A stretch of DNA of 64,000 bases from Streptomyces uncialis. GTDB lineage: Bacteria > Actinomycetota > Actinomycetes > Streptomycetales > Streptomycetaceae. Shown here one piece after another: positions 9,021-17,119 of this stretch (position 1 is the first letter of the stretch; every line of letters starts with the position of its first letter). Where the stretch lies: NCBI RefSeq assembly GCF_001905345.1, contig NZ_LFBV01000002.1, positions 372,001 through 436,000 of the forward strand, read 5' to 3'. The position numbers and the translations under genes were made by a program. Below the pieces are notes generated by a model. That model saw nothing but the letters and a program-made list of their open reading frames with translations, searched no databases and had not been told where the DNA came from.

Positions 9021-9040
9021 CCACCGGCCGTCCGGTGGCT
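9019..9040 (+). promoter_or_regulatory. Leader hairpin overlapping the leader-peptide stop codon
   Basis: Perfect stem GCCACCGG/CCGGTGGC (9020-9027 and 9032-9039) with loop CCGT, extended by an A-T pair. The 3' arm can alternatively pair with GCC(G)ACCGG at 9098-9106. A second hairpin, GCGCC-ATC-GGCGC with outer CCCC/GGGG, lies at 9053-9075. The layout resembles an attenuator between the leader peptide and the pump start at 9147. Confidence 0.5.
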
Positions 9041-9146
9041 TCCCCGCCCTTACCCCGCGCCATCGGCGCCAGGGGTGTGCGCGCTGCCATGCGGACCGCC
9101 GACCGGTTTCCCTTGCTGGATCTCGAATCGGCTATGGAGTTCCGCG

Positions 9147-10376
9147 GTGCCTTTTGCCCTTTACATGCTCGGACTGGCGGTCTTCGCCATGGGCACGTCC
9201 GAGTTCATGCTGTCCGGACTGATTCCGGACATCGCCCATGACCTGCATGTCACCGTCCCGGCCGCCGGGTCCCTGACCTCGGCCTTCGCCGTGGGCATGG
9301 TGATCGGGGCGCCCCTGATGGCGGTGATCGGCATGCGCTGGTCCCGTCGTGACGCGCTGCTGCTGTTCCTCGTCGTCTTCCTGGCCGCCCATGCGATGGG
9401 CGCGCTCACCGACAGTTTCGACGTGCTTCTGATGACCCGGGTGCTCTCGGCGCTCGCCAACGCGGGATTCCTGGCGGTGTCGTTCACCGCCGCCGCCGGG
9501 ATGGTCCCGCCGAACGCGAAGGGCCGGGCCGCCGCCGTCCTGCTGGGCGGGGTCACACTCGCCTGTGTCGCCGGGGTGCCCGGCGGTGCGCTGCTCGGGC
9601 AGTACTGGGGCTGGCGGTCGGCGTTCTGGGCGGTCGTGGTGCTGTCCGCGCCCGCCGTACTGGCCGTGGCGCTCACCGTCCCGGCGGGCCGCGGGGACGG
9701 ACAGGTGCCCACCCTGCGGGACGTCCGGGCCGAACTCGGGGTGCTGCGCCGCCGCCGACCGGTACTCCTGCTGGCGCTGTGCGCGCTGGTGAACGGCGGC
9801 ACGTTCTGCACGTTCACCTATCTGGCCCCGCTGGTCACCGGGGTGAGCGGCATCCCGGACGGCTGGGTGCCGGGGGTGCTGACGCTGTTCGGGCTCGGCT
9901 CCTTCGCGGGGGTCAGCGCGGCCGGACGGCTGGCGGACACCCGGCCGGTGGCGGTGCTCGCCTGGGGCACGGCCGTCCTCGCGGTCGGCTGGGCCGTGTT
10001 CGCGCTGGGCGCGGCCCGTCCGGAGGTGGTGCTGCCGCTGGTGCTCCTCCAGGGGGCGCTGGCGTTCGCCATCGGTTCGACGCTGGTGACCCAGGTGCTG
10101 TACGCGGGCGCCGACGCGCCGACCCTGGCGGGGGCGGGCGCGACGGCCGCCTTCAATGTCGGCGCGAGCCTCGGACCCTGGCTCGGGGGTGTCGCGATCG
10201 CCGCCGGACACGGGTACCGCTCACCCGTGTGGGTGAGCGCGGGGCTGGTGTCGGCGGCGCTGGTGACGGGGGCGGTGGCCCTGGCCGCCGGGGGGCGGGG
10301 GCGGCGCGCGGCCGACCGGCCGCGTGAGGCGGACGAGGCGGGCCGCGAGGCGGGCGAGACGGCCCCGGCGGGCTGA
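9147..10376 (+). CDS. MFS drug efflux pump, Cmx/CmlR-like (DHA1 family)
   Basis: 409 residues with about twelve hydrophobic segments. The start is GTG at 9147 because GGAG stands seven bases upstream and because the protein then begins PFALYMLGLAVFAMGTSEF, the typical first helix of actinobacterial Cmx/CmlR chloramphenicol exporters; a longer frame from 9075 would put a poor, Cys/Trp-rich stretch in front of that helix. The family exports phenicols or other small molecules by proton antiport. It might instead export the siderophore made by the operon at the left end, as PvsC does, but the sequence type and the independent leader speak for drug export. Confidence 0.85.
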   Translation: MPFALYMLGLAVFAMGTSEFMLSGLIPDIAHDLHVTVPAAGSLTSAFAVGMVIGAPLMAVIGMRWSRRDALLLFLVVFLAAHAMGALTDSFDVLLMTRVLSALANAGFLAVSFTAAAGMVPPNAKGRAAAVLLGGVTLACVAGVPGGALLGQYWGWRSAFWAVVVLSAPAVLAVALTVPAGRGDGQVPTLRDVRAELGVLRRRRPVLLLALCALVNGGTFCTFTYLAPLVTGVSGIPDGWVPGVLTLFGLGSFAGVSAAGRLADTRPVAVLAWGTAVLAVGWAVFALGAARPEVVLPLVLLQGALAFAIGSTLVTQVLYAGADAPTLAGAGATAAFNVGASLGPWLGGVAIAAGHGYRSPVWVSAGLVSAALVTGAVALAAGGRGRRAADRPREADEAGREAGETAPAG

Positions 10377-10384
10377 CCGGTCCA

Positions 10385-10413
10385 CCGTCCGGTTCCTTCG
10401 GGGAGCCGGACGG
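10385..10413 (+). terminator. Intrinsic terminator after the efflux pump gene
   Basis: A 12-pair stem (10385-10396 with 10402-10413, one G-U pair) closed by a stable TTCG loop, nine bases after the pump's stop codon. No T run follows, as is common in Streptomyces. Confidence 0.7.
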
Positions 10414-10567
10414 GTGCCGGGTCCGGCGGGCGGGGTACGGCGGGCCAGGTACGGGGCGGGTTCGGGCCGGGTGCCAGGTGGGCGGAGCGGGTCCGCCAGG
10501 CACCCGTTCCCGGGCCCGGGGACCCGGCGACGAGTGCCGTGGAACGGGCGGGAACAATGATCGGCGA

Positions 10568-10587
10568 GTGTTCGTTGTAGGGAACAC
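10568..10587. promoter_or_regulatory. Inverted repeat upstream of the CNNM gene pair
   Basis: GTGTTC-N8-GAACAC, about 35-50 bases before a good ribosome binding site (AAGGAG at 10607). It is a candidate operator; I do not recognise the regulator. Confidence 0.4.
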
Positions 10588-10620
10588 GCTGATATCGACC
10601 ACCTACAAGGAGTGGCCACT

Positions 10621-10722
10621 TTGTCCGCCCAGAAGACGGACCCTGATCCTCCGGGACATAGTCCCGGACCATCCCGCCCTCTTACGCGTGATCGCGGCAT
10701 CCGGCGGGGTGGTGTTCGGTGA
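10621..10722 (+). CDS. Putative 33-codon upstream ORF, translationally coupled to CNNM gene
   Basis: A TTG start stands eight bases after a strong AAGGAG (10607-10612). The frame runs LSAQKTDPDPPG and ends in TGA, which overlaps the GTG of the downstream membrane-protein gene (GTGA). A perfect hairpin, TCCGGGAC-ATA-GTCCCGGA (10650-10668), sits inside it. Codon usage is mixed, with several T- or A-ending codons, so it may be a regulatory leader rather than a functional protein. The GTG start of the next gene has a weaker site of its own. Confidence 0.4.
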   Translation: MSAQKTDPDPPGHSPGPSRPLTRDRGIRRGGVR

Positions 10723-12116
10723 ATGCCGCACTCGGCCTGGTGGCGGTCCTTCTGCTGACCGTCGGCACAGGCTATTTCGTCCTCCAGGAGTTCACCTACG
10801 TCTCCGCCGACCGGCTCGCGCTGGCGCGTGAGGCGGAGGCCGGTGACCGGCGCGCGGCGCGTGCCCTGAAGGTCATGGGACGGCTGTCCTTCATGCTGTC
10901 CGGCGCGCAGCTCGGCATCACGGTGACGGGCCTGATCGTCGGTTTCCTCACCGGGCCGTCCGTGTCGGCGGTGCTCAAGCCGCTGGTCTCCGGGGTCGGG
11001 GTGCCCGATGGTGCCGTCGACGGGATCTCGGTTGCGCTGGCGTTCGTCGTCGCGACCGTGATCCAGATGGTGCTGGGCGAGCTGGCGCCGAAGAACCTCG
11101 CCATCGCGGTGCCGGAGCGGCTCGCGAAGTCGCTCGCGGGGTCCACGCTGGCGTATCTGAAGGTCGTCGGCCCCGTGGTGCGGATCTTCGACAACGCCGC
11201 CGCGCGGCTGCTGCGGATGATCGGTATCGAGCCGGTCGAAGAGCTGCACCACGGCGCGACCCTGGAGGAGCTGGGACAGCTCATCGGGGAGTCCCATGAG
11301 CGGGGCGCGCTCCCCCGGGACACCGCCGAGCTGCTGGACCACGCCCTGGAGTTCTCCGAGCGGACCATGGGCGAGGTGATGGTGCCGCGCGCGGACACCG
11401 TCTTCGTCCGTGCGGACGCCACGGCCGCCGAGGCGGTGGAGCTGATCGCGCGGTACGGCCATTCGACGTATCCGGTGCTCGGTGACCATCCCGACGATGT
11501 CGCCGGGGTGCTCGGGGTGCGGGAGCTGGCCCGGCTGCCCGCCGAGCGGCTCGCCGTCGCCACGGCGGGTGAGCTGGCCCGCCGTCCCCTGCTGCTGCCC
11601 GACACGCTTCCGCTGCCCGGGGCCGTCGCGCGGATGCGTGAGCTGGACGACGAGTTCGCGGTCGTGCTGGACGAGCACGGCGGTATCGCGGGTGTCGTCA
11701 CCTATGAGGACATCGCGGAGGAACTGGTGGGTGACATCGCCGACGAGACCGACCGGGTCACGGAGCTGGCGGTGCCCGACGGTTCCGGCTGGCTGGTCGA
11801 CGCGGGCCGCAGGCTCGACGAGGTCGCCCAGGCCATCGGCGTGGAGCTGCCGCAGGACGACGACTTCGACACCGTCGCCGGACTCGTGGTCGACCGTCTC
11901 GGCCGTTTCCCGGCGATCGGTGACCGGCTCACGGTCACGCTGCCGGACGGCGGCTCCGCGCTCATCGACGTCCGCACCCTGAACCGGCATGTGCCGCGCC
12001 GGGTACGGATCGAGGCGCTGCCCGTGCCCCCCTCGGGGGACGGGGACGAGCCGGGTGAGCGGTCCGCCGGCCGCGGCGCGGTCGCGAAGCGCGCGGAAGA
12101 GGGGGCGCGGGTATGA
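10719..12116 (+). CDS. CNNM/DUF21-CBS-CorC domain membrane protein (hemolysin C family)
   Basis: 465 residues. The N-terminal DUF21/CNNM domain has about four membrane segments (residues 1-190) and contains VLGELAPKNLAIA, a signature of the family. A CBS pair (about 200-330, with LDEHGGIAGVVTYEDI) and a C-terminal CorC/HlyC-type domain (about 350-430) follow. Members are linked to Mg2+ or Co2+ transport and resistance. The start is GTG at 10719, overlapping the stop of a possible leader ORF. The stop overlaps the next gene by four bases (ATGA), so the two proteins, which share the family, may assemble as a heterodimer. Confidence 0.88.
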   Translation: MNAALGLVAVLLLTVGTGYFVLQEFTYVSADRLALAREAEAGDRRAARALKVMGRLSFMLSGAQLGITVTGLIVGFLTGPSVSAVLKPLVSGVGVPDGAVDGISVALAFVVATVIQMVLGELAPKNLAIAVPERLAKSLAGSTLAYLKVVGPVVRIFDNAAARLLRMIGIEPVEELHHGATLEELGQLIGESHERGALPRDTAELLDHALEFSERTMGEVMVPRADTVFVRADATAAEAVELIARYGHSTYPVLGDHPDDVAGVLGVRELARLPAERLAVATAGELARRPLLLPDTLPLPGAVARMRELDDEFAVVLDEHGGIAGVVTYEDIAEELVGDIADETDRVTELAVPDGSGWLVDAGRRLDEVAQAIGVELPQDDDFDTVAGLVVDRLGRFPAIGDRLTVTLPDGGSALIDVRTLNRHVPRRVRIEALPVPPSGDGDEPGERSAGRGAVAKRAEEGARV

Positions 12117-13135
12117 GTCTGCCAGTGGCCCTGTTCCTGACCGTGCTCCTGCTGATCGGCAGCGGGTTCTTCGTCGCCGCCGAGTTCGCGCTGGTCGCGG
12201 CGAAGCGGCACCGGATGGAGAAGGCGGCCGCCGAGGGGCGGCGCGGTGCGAAGGCCGCGCTGTCCGGGATGCGCGAGCTGTCGCTGATGCTCGCGGGCGC
12301 GCAGCTCGGTATCACGGTGACCACGCTGGGCCTGGGGTCGATCTCCAAGCCCGCCGTGTCCCACGCGCTGGACCCGGTGCTGCGGCACTGGGGTCTGCCC
12401 GACGGGGTGAGCTACGGCGTGTCGTTCGCGGTGGCGATCGTCGTGGTGGTGTTCCTGCACATGGTCGTCGGGGAGATGGCGCCGAAGTCCTGGGCCATCG
12501 CGCACCCCGAGCGGTCGGCGATGCTGCTGTCACCGCCGTTCCGGGCCGTGGTGAAGGCGGTCCGGCCGCTGATCCGGGTGCTCAACGCGGTCAGCAATGT
12601 CCTGGTGCGGCTGTGCCGGGTCACCCCGCGTGACGAGCTGGTCCCGGTGCACGACCGGGAGCAGCTCACCGATCTCGTCGCGGAGTCGCGGCGGCTCGGG
12701 CTGATCAGCGCGGCCGACTCCGAGCTGATCACCCGCTCGCTGACGGAACCGCTGACGCCTGTCGCGGAGTTGCTCGTCCCGGCGTCCGACATCACCTGGG
12801 TCGACGCGTCCGCCGGACCGGCCACGATCCTGGGGGTGGCCTCGGCCGCCGACCGGACGAGGCTGCTGGTCCGGGACTCCGGCCGGGTGGTGGGGTCGGT
12901 GCACACCCGGGACGCCCTGGTGGCCCGGACCCGCTCGCGGGCGACGACCGCGCGTGAGCTGGCGAGGTCGCTGCCGGAGCTGACGGTGGACGACACCGTC
13001 GCGCACGCGGTGGAGCAGTTGCGCAGACGCCGGGCGTCGCTCGCGGTGGTCCGCGACGCGTCGGGCGGGCTCGCCGGGATCGTCTCGCTGGACGATCTGC
13101 TGGCGCGCTATCTCCAGCCGGTCGCGGCGGTGTGA
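12113..13135 (+). CDS. CNNM/DUF21-CBS membrane protein lacking CorC domain
   Basis: 340 residues, the same family as its neighbour: DUF21 membrane domain (1-190, with VVGEMAPKSWAIAHPE near residue 120), then a degenerate CBS pair ending LAGIVSLDDLLARY. It stops before the C-terminal CorC/HlyC domain that the first copy has. The ATG overlaps the upstream stop (ATGA). The pattern of one long and one short CNNM protein, translated together, suggests a two-subunit ion transporter. A strong terminator follows 14 bases later. Confidence 0.87.
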   Translation: MSLPVALFLTVLLLIGSGFFVAAEFALVAAKRHRMEKAAAEGRRGAKAALSGMRELSLMLAGAQLGITVTTLGLGSISKPAVSHALDPVLRHWGLPDGVSYGVSFAVAIVVVVFLHMVVGEMAPKSWAIAHPERSAMLLSPPFRAVVKAVRPLIRVLNAVSNVLVRLCRVTPRDELVPVHDREQLTDLVAESRRLGLISAADSELITRSLTEPLTPVAELLVPASDITWVDASAGPATILGVASAADRTRLLVRDSGRVVGSVHTRDALVARTRSRATTARELARSLPELTVDDTVAHAVEQLRRRRASLAVVRDASGGLAGIVSLDDLLARYLQPVAAV

Positions 13136-13148
13136 CGGCATGACGGAC

Positions 13149-13182
13149 GAGGAGCCCGGTCCCCCCAGGGACCGGGCTCCTC
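13149..13182 (+). terminator. Intrinsic terminator after the CNNM pair
   Basis: Perfect 15-pair stem (13149-13163 with 13168-13182) and a four-base loop CCCA, followed by GCGTTGTT. Confidence 0.92.
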
Positions 13183-13366
13183 GCGTTGTTCCGATGTCCT
13201 CCCCGAACACCGGGACCTGCGGGCGGAGCCGGTTCCTGGTGGGGTCCGGCTCCACCGGATCAGCGCGGGTGCCTGGTACGGCACGGCGGCGGGTGCCGCG
13301 CTGAGGTGGGGGGCGCGGCGCGGTCCGTGTTCACCGCGTCCGCGCTTCGGCGGGGATCAGCTGTGG

Positions 13367-15193
13367 TCAGTCGTCGTACGACAGTCCGTGTCCGGAGCGG
13401 AACAGCACCTTCGTGGGGTCGTCGGCGCGCTGGATCGGCACCGGCAGCTTGCCGCGCGGTTCGGTCCGGCCGGCGATGACCCGGGCCGCGGCGCGCAGTT
13501 CGACCTCGGTCCAGCAGTAGGAGACGAGCGAGGCCCGTACCCCGGGGAGCTGGGCGATGTCGTACGGGTTGCGGACCGCGAGGTGGATGACGGGCACGCC
13601 CGTCTCCAGCAGGCGGGCCACCAGGGTGCGCTGGGCACTGGTGGGGCCGACGTTGTCGGTGGTCACCACGACGGCGTCCCGGCCGTACGCGGCGGCGACG
13701 GCCTCGTCCACCTGGGCGGCGGTCGGGGCGCGGCCGGTGGCGAGGGCGGTCGTGGTGTAGCCGAGCTCACCGAAGACCTTGGTCAGCTCGGGGATCGACG
13801 TACGGGCGGCGTCCGTCGGGAAGGCGGGGCTCGCGCCGACCACGAGCAGCTTCTTCTGCTTGCGGCGCAGCGGAAGCGTCTCGCCCTTGTTGACCAGCAG
13901 CGTGGTGGTGCGGTCGGCGATGCGCGCGGCGATGGCCTGGTGCTTGCGGGCACCGACGACGCGGTCGACCTCCTTCTGCGAGATGTAGGGACTGCCGCTG
14001 AGCAGGCCCACCTTGTCCTTGAGACGGAGGATCCGCAGGACGGACTCCTCCAGCCGGGCGACGGTGATCTCGCCCGAACGGACCGCCGCCAGCACGCCGT
14101 TGAAGGCGACGTCGATGTTCGGCGGGAAGAGGAGCTGGTCCACGCCCGCCTTGAGGGCGAGGACGGGGACCCGGTCGTCGCCGTACTTGGTGCGCACACC
14201 GGTCATGTTGAGGGCGTCGGTGACGATGACGCCCTTGAAGCCGAGCTCTCCGCGCAGCACCCCCTGGAGGATCTTCGGGGAGAGGGTCGCCGGCTCGTTG
14301 CTGTCGTCGAGCGCGGGGACCTGGAGGTGGGCGGTCATGATCGAGTCGACACCGGCGGCGATGGCCGCGCGGAACGGCGGCGCGTCGATCCGGTCCCATT
14401 CCTCACGGGTGTGGGTGATCACGGGCAGCCCGGTGTGGCTGTCCTGGGCGGTGTCACCGTGGCCCGGGAAGTGCTTGGCACAGGCCACGACGCCGACGCT
14501 CTGATAACCCTTCACCTGGGCGGCGACCATCCGGCCGGCTGCCTCGGGGTCCGCCCCGAAGGACCGGACGTTGATGATCGGGTTCTGCGGGTTGACATTG
14601 ACATCGGCGACCGGGGCGAAGTTCTGGTGGATGCCCAGGGCGGCGAGTTCGATACCTGATATCTGCCCGGCGGTACGGGCGTCGGACAGCGAGCGGCCCG
14701 CGCCGAGGGCCATGGCTCCCGGCAGCTGGGTGGCGCCGGAGCCGATGCGGACGTTGGCGCCGTGCTCCTGGTCGATGGAGATCAGGGACGCGATGGGGGT
14801 GGGCAGGCTGAGCGAGGCCTTCTGGACCCCGTTCGTCAACTCCGCCACCTGGCGGGGGTTCTGGATGTTGTTCGCCCAGCCGGAGAAGTAGATGACCCCG
14901 CCGACGTGGTACTTGGTGATCAGCTCGGCGGCGGTGGCGACGCCGAGTTCACGCAGATTGTCCTCCCGGTCATCCGCGCTGGGGTCGGTGGCCGACGTGC
15001 CGTAGAAGTACGGCACGAACAGCTGGCCGATCTTCGCCTCAAGGCTCATCTCTTTGATGATCTTCTTGAGGCTCGCGTCACGGTTGTGGGCGAGTGCGGG
15101 GGTGGCCGTGACGCCCACGACGCCCGTTACACCGGCCGCCACCACGGTGGCGGAGGCGAGGATGGTGCGCCTGGTCAGACTCCGGTCCTGCAT
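13367..15193 (-). CDS. Tat-exported glycoside hydrolase family 3 beta-N-acetylhexosaminidase (NagZ-like)
   Basis: 608 residues. The ATG at 15193 is preceded by AAGGAG and starts a twin-arginine signal peptide (LTRRTIL, hydrophobic stretch, cleavage after ATPALA). The GH3 barrel contains CAKHFPGHGD and the nucleophile-bearing VTDALNMTG (Asp about residue 326); a C-terminal GH3 domain follows. NagZ-type GH3 enzymes remove N-acetylglucosamine from chitin or peptidoglycan fragments. Two tandem DasR-type sites upstream of the promoter fit that role. The protein has no lipobox, so it is probably secreted free. Substrate is inferred from family and regulation. Confidence 0.88.
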   Translation of the reverse strand: MQDRSLTRRTILASATVVAAGVTGVVGVTATPALAHNRDASLKKIIKEMSLEAKIGQLFVPYFYGTSATDPSADDREDNLRELGVATAAELITKYHVGGVIYFSGWANNIQNPRQVAELTNGVQKASLSLPTPIASLISIDQEHGANVRIGSGATQLPGAMALGAGRSLSDARTAGQISGIELAALGIHQNFAPVADVNVNPQNPIINVRSFGADPEAAGRMVAAQVKGYQSVGVVACAKHFPGHGDTAQDSHTGLPVITHTREEWDRIDAPPFRAAIAAGVDSIMTAHLQVPALDDSNEPATLSPKILQGVLRGELGFKGVIVTDALNMTGVRTKYGDDRVPVLALKAGVDQLLFPPNIDVAFNGVLAAVRSGEITVARLEESVLRILRLKDKVGLLSGSPYISQKEVDRVVGARKHQAIAARIADRTTTLLVNKGETLPLRRKQKKLLVVGASPAFPTDAARTSIPELTKVFGELGYTTTALATGRAPTAAQVDEAVAAAYGRDAVVVTTDNVGPTSAQRTLVARLLETGVPVIHLAVRNPYDIAQLPGVRASLVSYCWTEVELRAAARVIAGRTEPRGKLPVPIQRADDPTKVLFRSGHGLSYDD

Positions 15194-15265
15194 GCGGACA
15201 TGCTCCTTCCAGCCTTGCTCGTCAAGGGAATTGAAGGAAACTTGAAGTACTTCGGAACGACCGGA

Positions 15266-15295
15266 AACGTAGCCCGCAGATCGCGGCCGGGGCAA
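15266..15295 (-). promoter_or_regulatory. Predicted promoter of the GH3 gene
   Basis: On the minus strand, TTGCCC (15295-15290) and TACGTT (15271-15266) are separated by 18 bases. The dre-like repeats lie directly upstream of the -35 element. Confidence 0.55.
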
Positions 15296-15296
15296 G

Positions 15297-15326
15297 AGGT
15301 CTAGACAAAATAGGTCTAGACAAAAT
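15297..15326. promoter_or_regulatory. Two tandem dre-like (DasR) operators
   Basis: The 15-base unit AGGTCTAGACAAAAT is repeated head to tail at 15297-15311 and 15312-15326. Each carries nine of the ten bases of the DasR core GGTCTAGACC, with a degraded right arm. DasR represses GlcNAc and chitin genes in Streptomyces. The position just upstream of the promoter of a NagZ-like gene supports the assignment. Confidence 0.75.
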
Positions 15327-15974
15327 TACGAACACCGGTGCGACCAGCGCTCGTTCTAACCGCGCGGTAAGACGGGTTCCGGCCAGTTCGTTCCGAACCG
15401 CGCACACTGTCGGCCGCGCCCCCTGGCGGACGCCTCGACACGGGCGCTGACCTGCGTATCGTCCTGATCGTTCGAGGCGACCCGAGCATCGCGGACCCAC
15501 CGGGGCGCGAGTTCGGGCGGCGCTCAAAACGGTGGCTTCCCGGCGCTCCGGACCCGCACCGGCCGACTCCCCCGGGAGGAGCGATCCGGCCGCGTCGGCA
15601 ACCGCCACGCGGGTGCCGGCGCGGAAGGCGCCGGTGGCGGAAAACAAGGCGCCCCGGCTGGACGGGGGGAGACCAGCCGGGGCGGTTCAGGGAGGACGCG
15701 GAAGGCGGTCGCCTCACGGCGGAAGGCTCCACGAGGCTTCAGCCGAACGATCGTCCTCGTGGGCGGAAGGTTGAGCCCGGGGACACTGTTCCCTCCGCGT
15801 CCACATATCCAAGAACGACCGGTCGGCCCGAATTGTTCCGACCCCTCTGTGAACTGCGGCACGCCGCTCCCACCTGCGGCTGTCACCCACCGTGCGCACA
15901 CCGTCCGGGCCTCCCCCGAACCCCGTCCGGGACCTCCGCACCGTACGGATCCCGCGCGGGGCCGCCCCCGTCCG
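15327..15974. other. Gene-free interval upstream of the GH3 gene
   Basis: No frame here has a ribosome binding site, family motif or convincing codon use. It holds the divergent upstream side of the dre sites and, near its right end, one copy (15882-15917) of a 36-base direct repeat whose other copy covers the 3' end of the MASE1 gene. Confidence 0.6.
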
Positions 15975-16010
15975 TCACCCACCGTGCGAACGCCGTCCCG
16001 GGCCCTCCCC
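15882..16010. repeat. Direct repeat pair spanning the 3' end of the MASE1 gene
   Basis: Two imperfect copies, about 36 bases, at 15882-15917 and 15974-16010, 92 bases apart. Both contain GTCACCCACCGTGCG. The second copy encodes the last residues and stop of the MASE1 protein, so the first looks like a duplicated gene end. Confidence 0.7.
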
Positions 16011-16961
16011 GGGGGCGAGCCGCTCCACGACATCGGCCAGCTCGGCGACCGCCTCCTCGACATGGCGGCGGGTCTTCAGCTGCTCGGTGACCAGCGCGGC
16101 GAGCAGCAGCGCGGTCAGGGCGATCGCCCCGTTGAACGCCTGGAGGTTGATCATCACTCCCAGCCGGGTGTGGTCCCGGAACGGCCCGTCGCCGTCCGCG
16201 GCGGAGACCGCCGTCACCACCGACACATACAGCGCGCACAGGGTGGCGCCGGGGAGCTGGAAGCGCAGCGCGGCCCAGATCAGCAGGGGGTAGACCAGGA
16301 ACAGCAGGCTGAGGGTGCTGTAGGCGACGAACGGGGCGACGACACCCGCGCAGACGGCCAGTACCAGTGCCTCGGGCCAGCGGTCCAGGGAGAGCGGCGG
16401 CCGGGCGCGCCACAGGATCAGCAGGACCGGGGCGACCACGAGCACCCCGAGCGCGTCCCCGGTCCACCAGGCCGCCCACACGGGCCAGAACTCCCCGCCG
16501 GAGATACTGCCGCCCAGCAGCAGCTGGCCCGCCCCTGCCGTGGCGCTGACGAGCATGCCCAGCAGCGCGCCGAGGAACACCAGCGCGAAGCCGTCCCGCA
16601 GCCGGTCGAGTTCGGTGCGGAAGCCGACGATCCGCAGCATCACGTAGGCGCAGAACGGGGCCAGGGTGTTGCCCACCAGGATGGCGAGGGCGCCGGGTTC
16701 CAGCGAAGGGCTGAGATGGTGGACGACGAGGAGGGCGCCGAGCGCGATGCCCGGCCAGACGCCCGGCCCGAGGAGCAGCAGCGCGGCCAGCGCGATACCG
16801 GTCGGCGGCCAGACGGGGCTCACGACGGAGCCCTCGACCACCAGCGCCTTCAGGAGCCCCAGGCGGCCCCCCAGGTAGTAGCAGGCGGCCACGGCGAGGT
16901 TCGCCAGGACGAGGACGGCGGCCCGGCGGCCCTTGAGCTGGATTCGCACCACGCCAGTCAT
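15975..16961 (-). CDS. MASE1-domain integral membrane protein without output domain
   Basis: 328 residues with eight or more hydrophobic segments and the MASE1 signature near the N-terminus (PVWPPTGIALAALLLLG at about residue 50, SGGEFWPVWAAWWTGDALG at about 150). MASE1 normally senses an unknown signal for an attached kinase, cyclase or phosphatase. Here the chain ends after a short helical, probably coiled-coil tail (residues 290-315). The PP2C phosphatase gene on the same strand 142 bases upstream carries no sensory domain, so the two may be separated halves of one receptor. The ATG has no clear ribosome binding site. Confidence 0.8.
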   Translation of the reverse strand: MTGVVRIQLKGRRAAVLVLANLAVAACYYLGGRLGLLKALVVEGSVVSPVWPPTGIALAALLLLGPGVWPGIALGALLVVHHLSPSLEPGALAILVGNTLAPFCAYVMLRIVGFRTELDRLRDGFALVFLGALLGMLVSATAGAGQLLLGGSISGGEFWPVWAAWWTGDALGVLVVAPVLLILWRARPPLSLDRWPEALVLAVCAGVVAPFVAYSTLSLLFLVYPLLIWAALRFQLPGATLCALYVSVVTAVSAADGDGPFRDHTRLGVMINLQAFNGAIALTALLLAALVTEQLKTRRHVEEAVAELADVVERLAPGEGPGRRSHGG

Positions 16962-17034
16962 CAGACACCGGCGGCCGCCGGTCGGCCCGTCGAGACACGC
17001 TCGGCGGCCCGCGCGAGGGCCGCCGGACCCGGGT

Positions 17035-17119
17035 CAGGTGTCCGGCCCGCGGCAGGCGTCCGACCTGCGCAGGCGTCCGGCCCGGGTCTGGTGTCCGACC
17101 CGGTCAGGCGTCCGGTGGA
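17035..17119. repeat. Five imperfect 17-18 base tandem repeats
   Basis: Units of the type CAGGCGTCCGRCCCG begin at 17035, 17053, 17070, 17088 and 17105. They fill the gap between the phosphatase and MASE1 genes; the last unit overlaps the phosphatase stop codon. Confidence 0.8.

Noticed and set aside
6403..9090. Open frame of about 900 codons on the minus strand
   Set aside because: Opposite the GH65 gene and the heptamer array; no motif, ribosome binding site or sensible composition.
9147..10376. Calling the MFS pump the siderophore exporter (PvsC counterpart)
   Set aside because: Its N-terminal helix is Cmx/CmlR-like and it has its own promoter and leader; only position would favour export of the siderophore.
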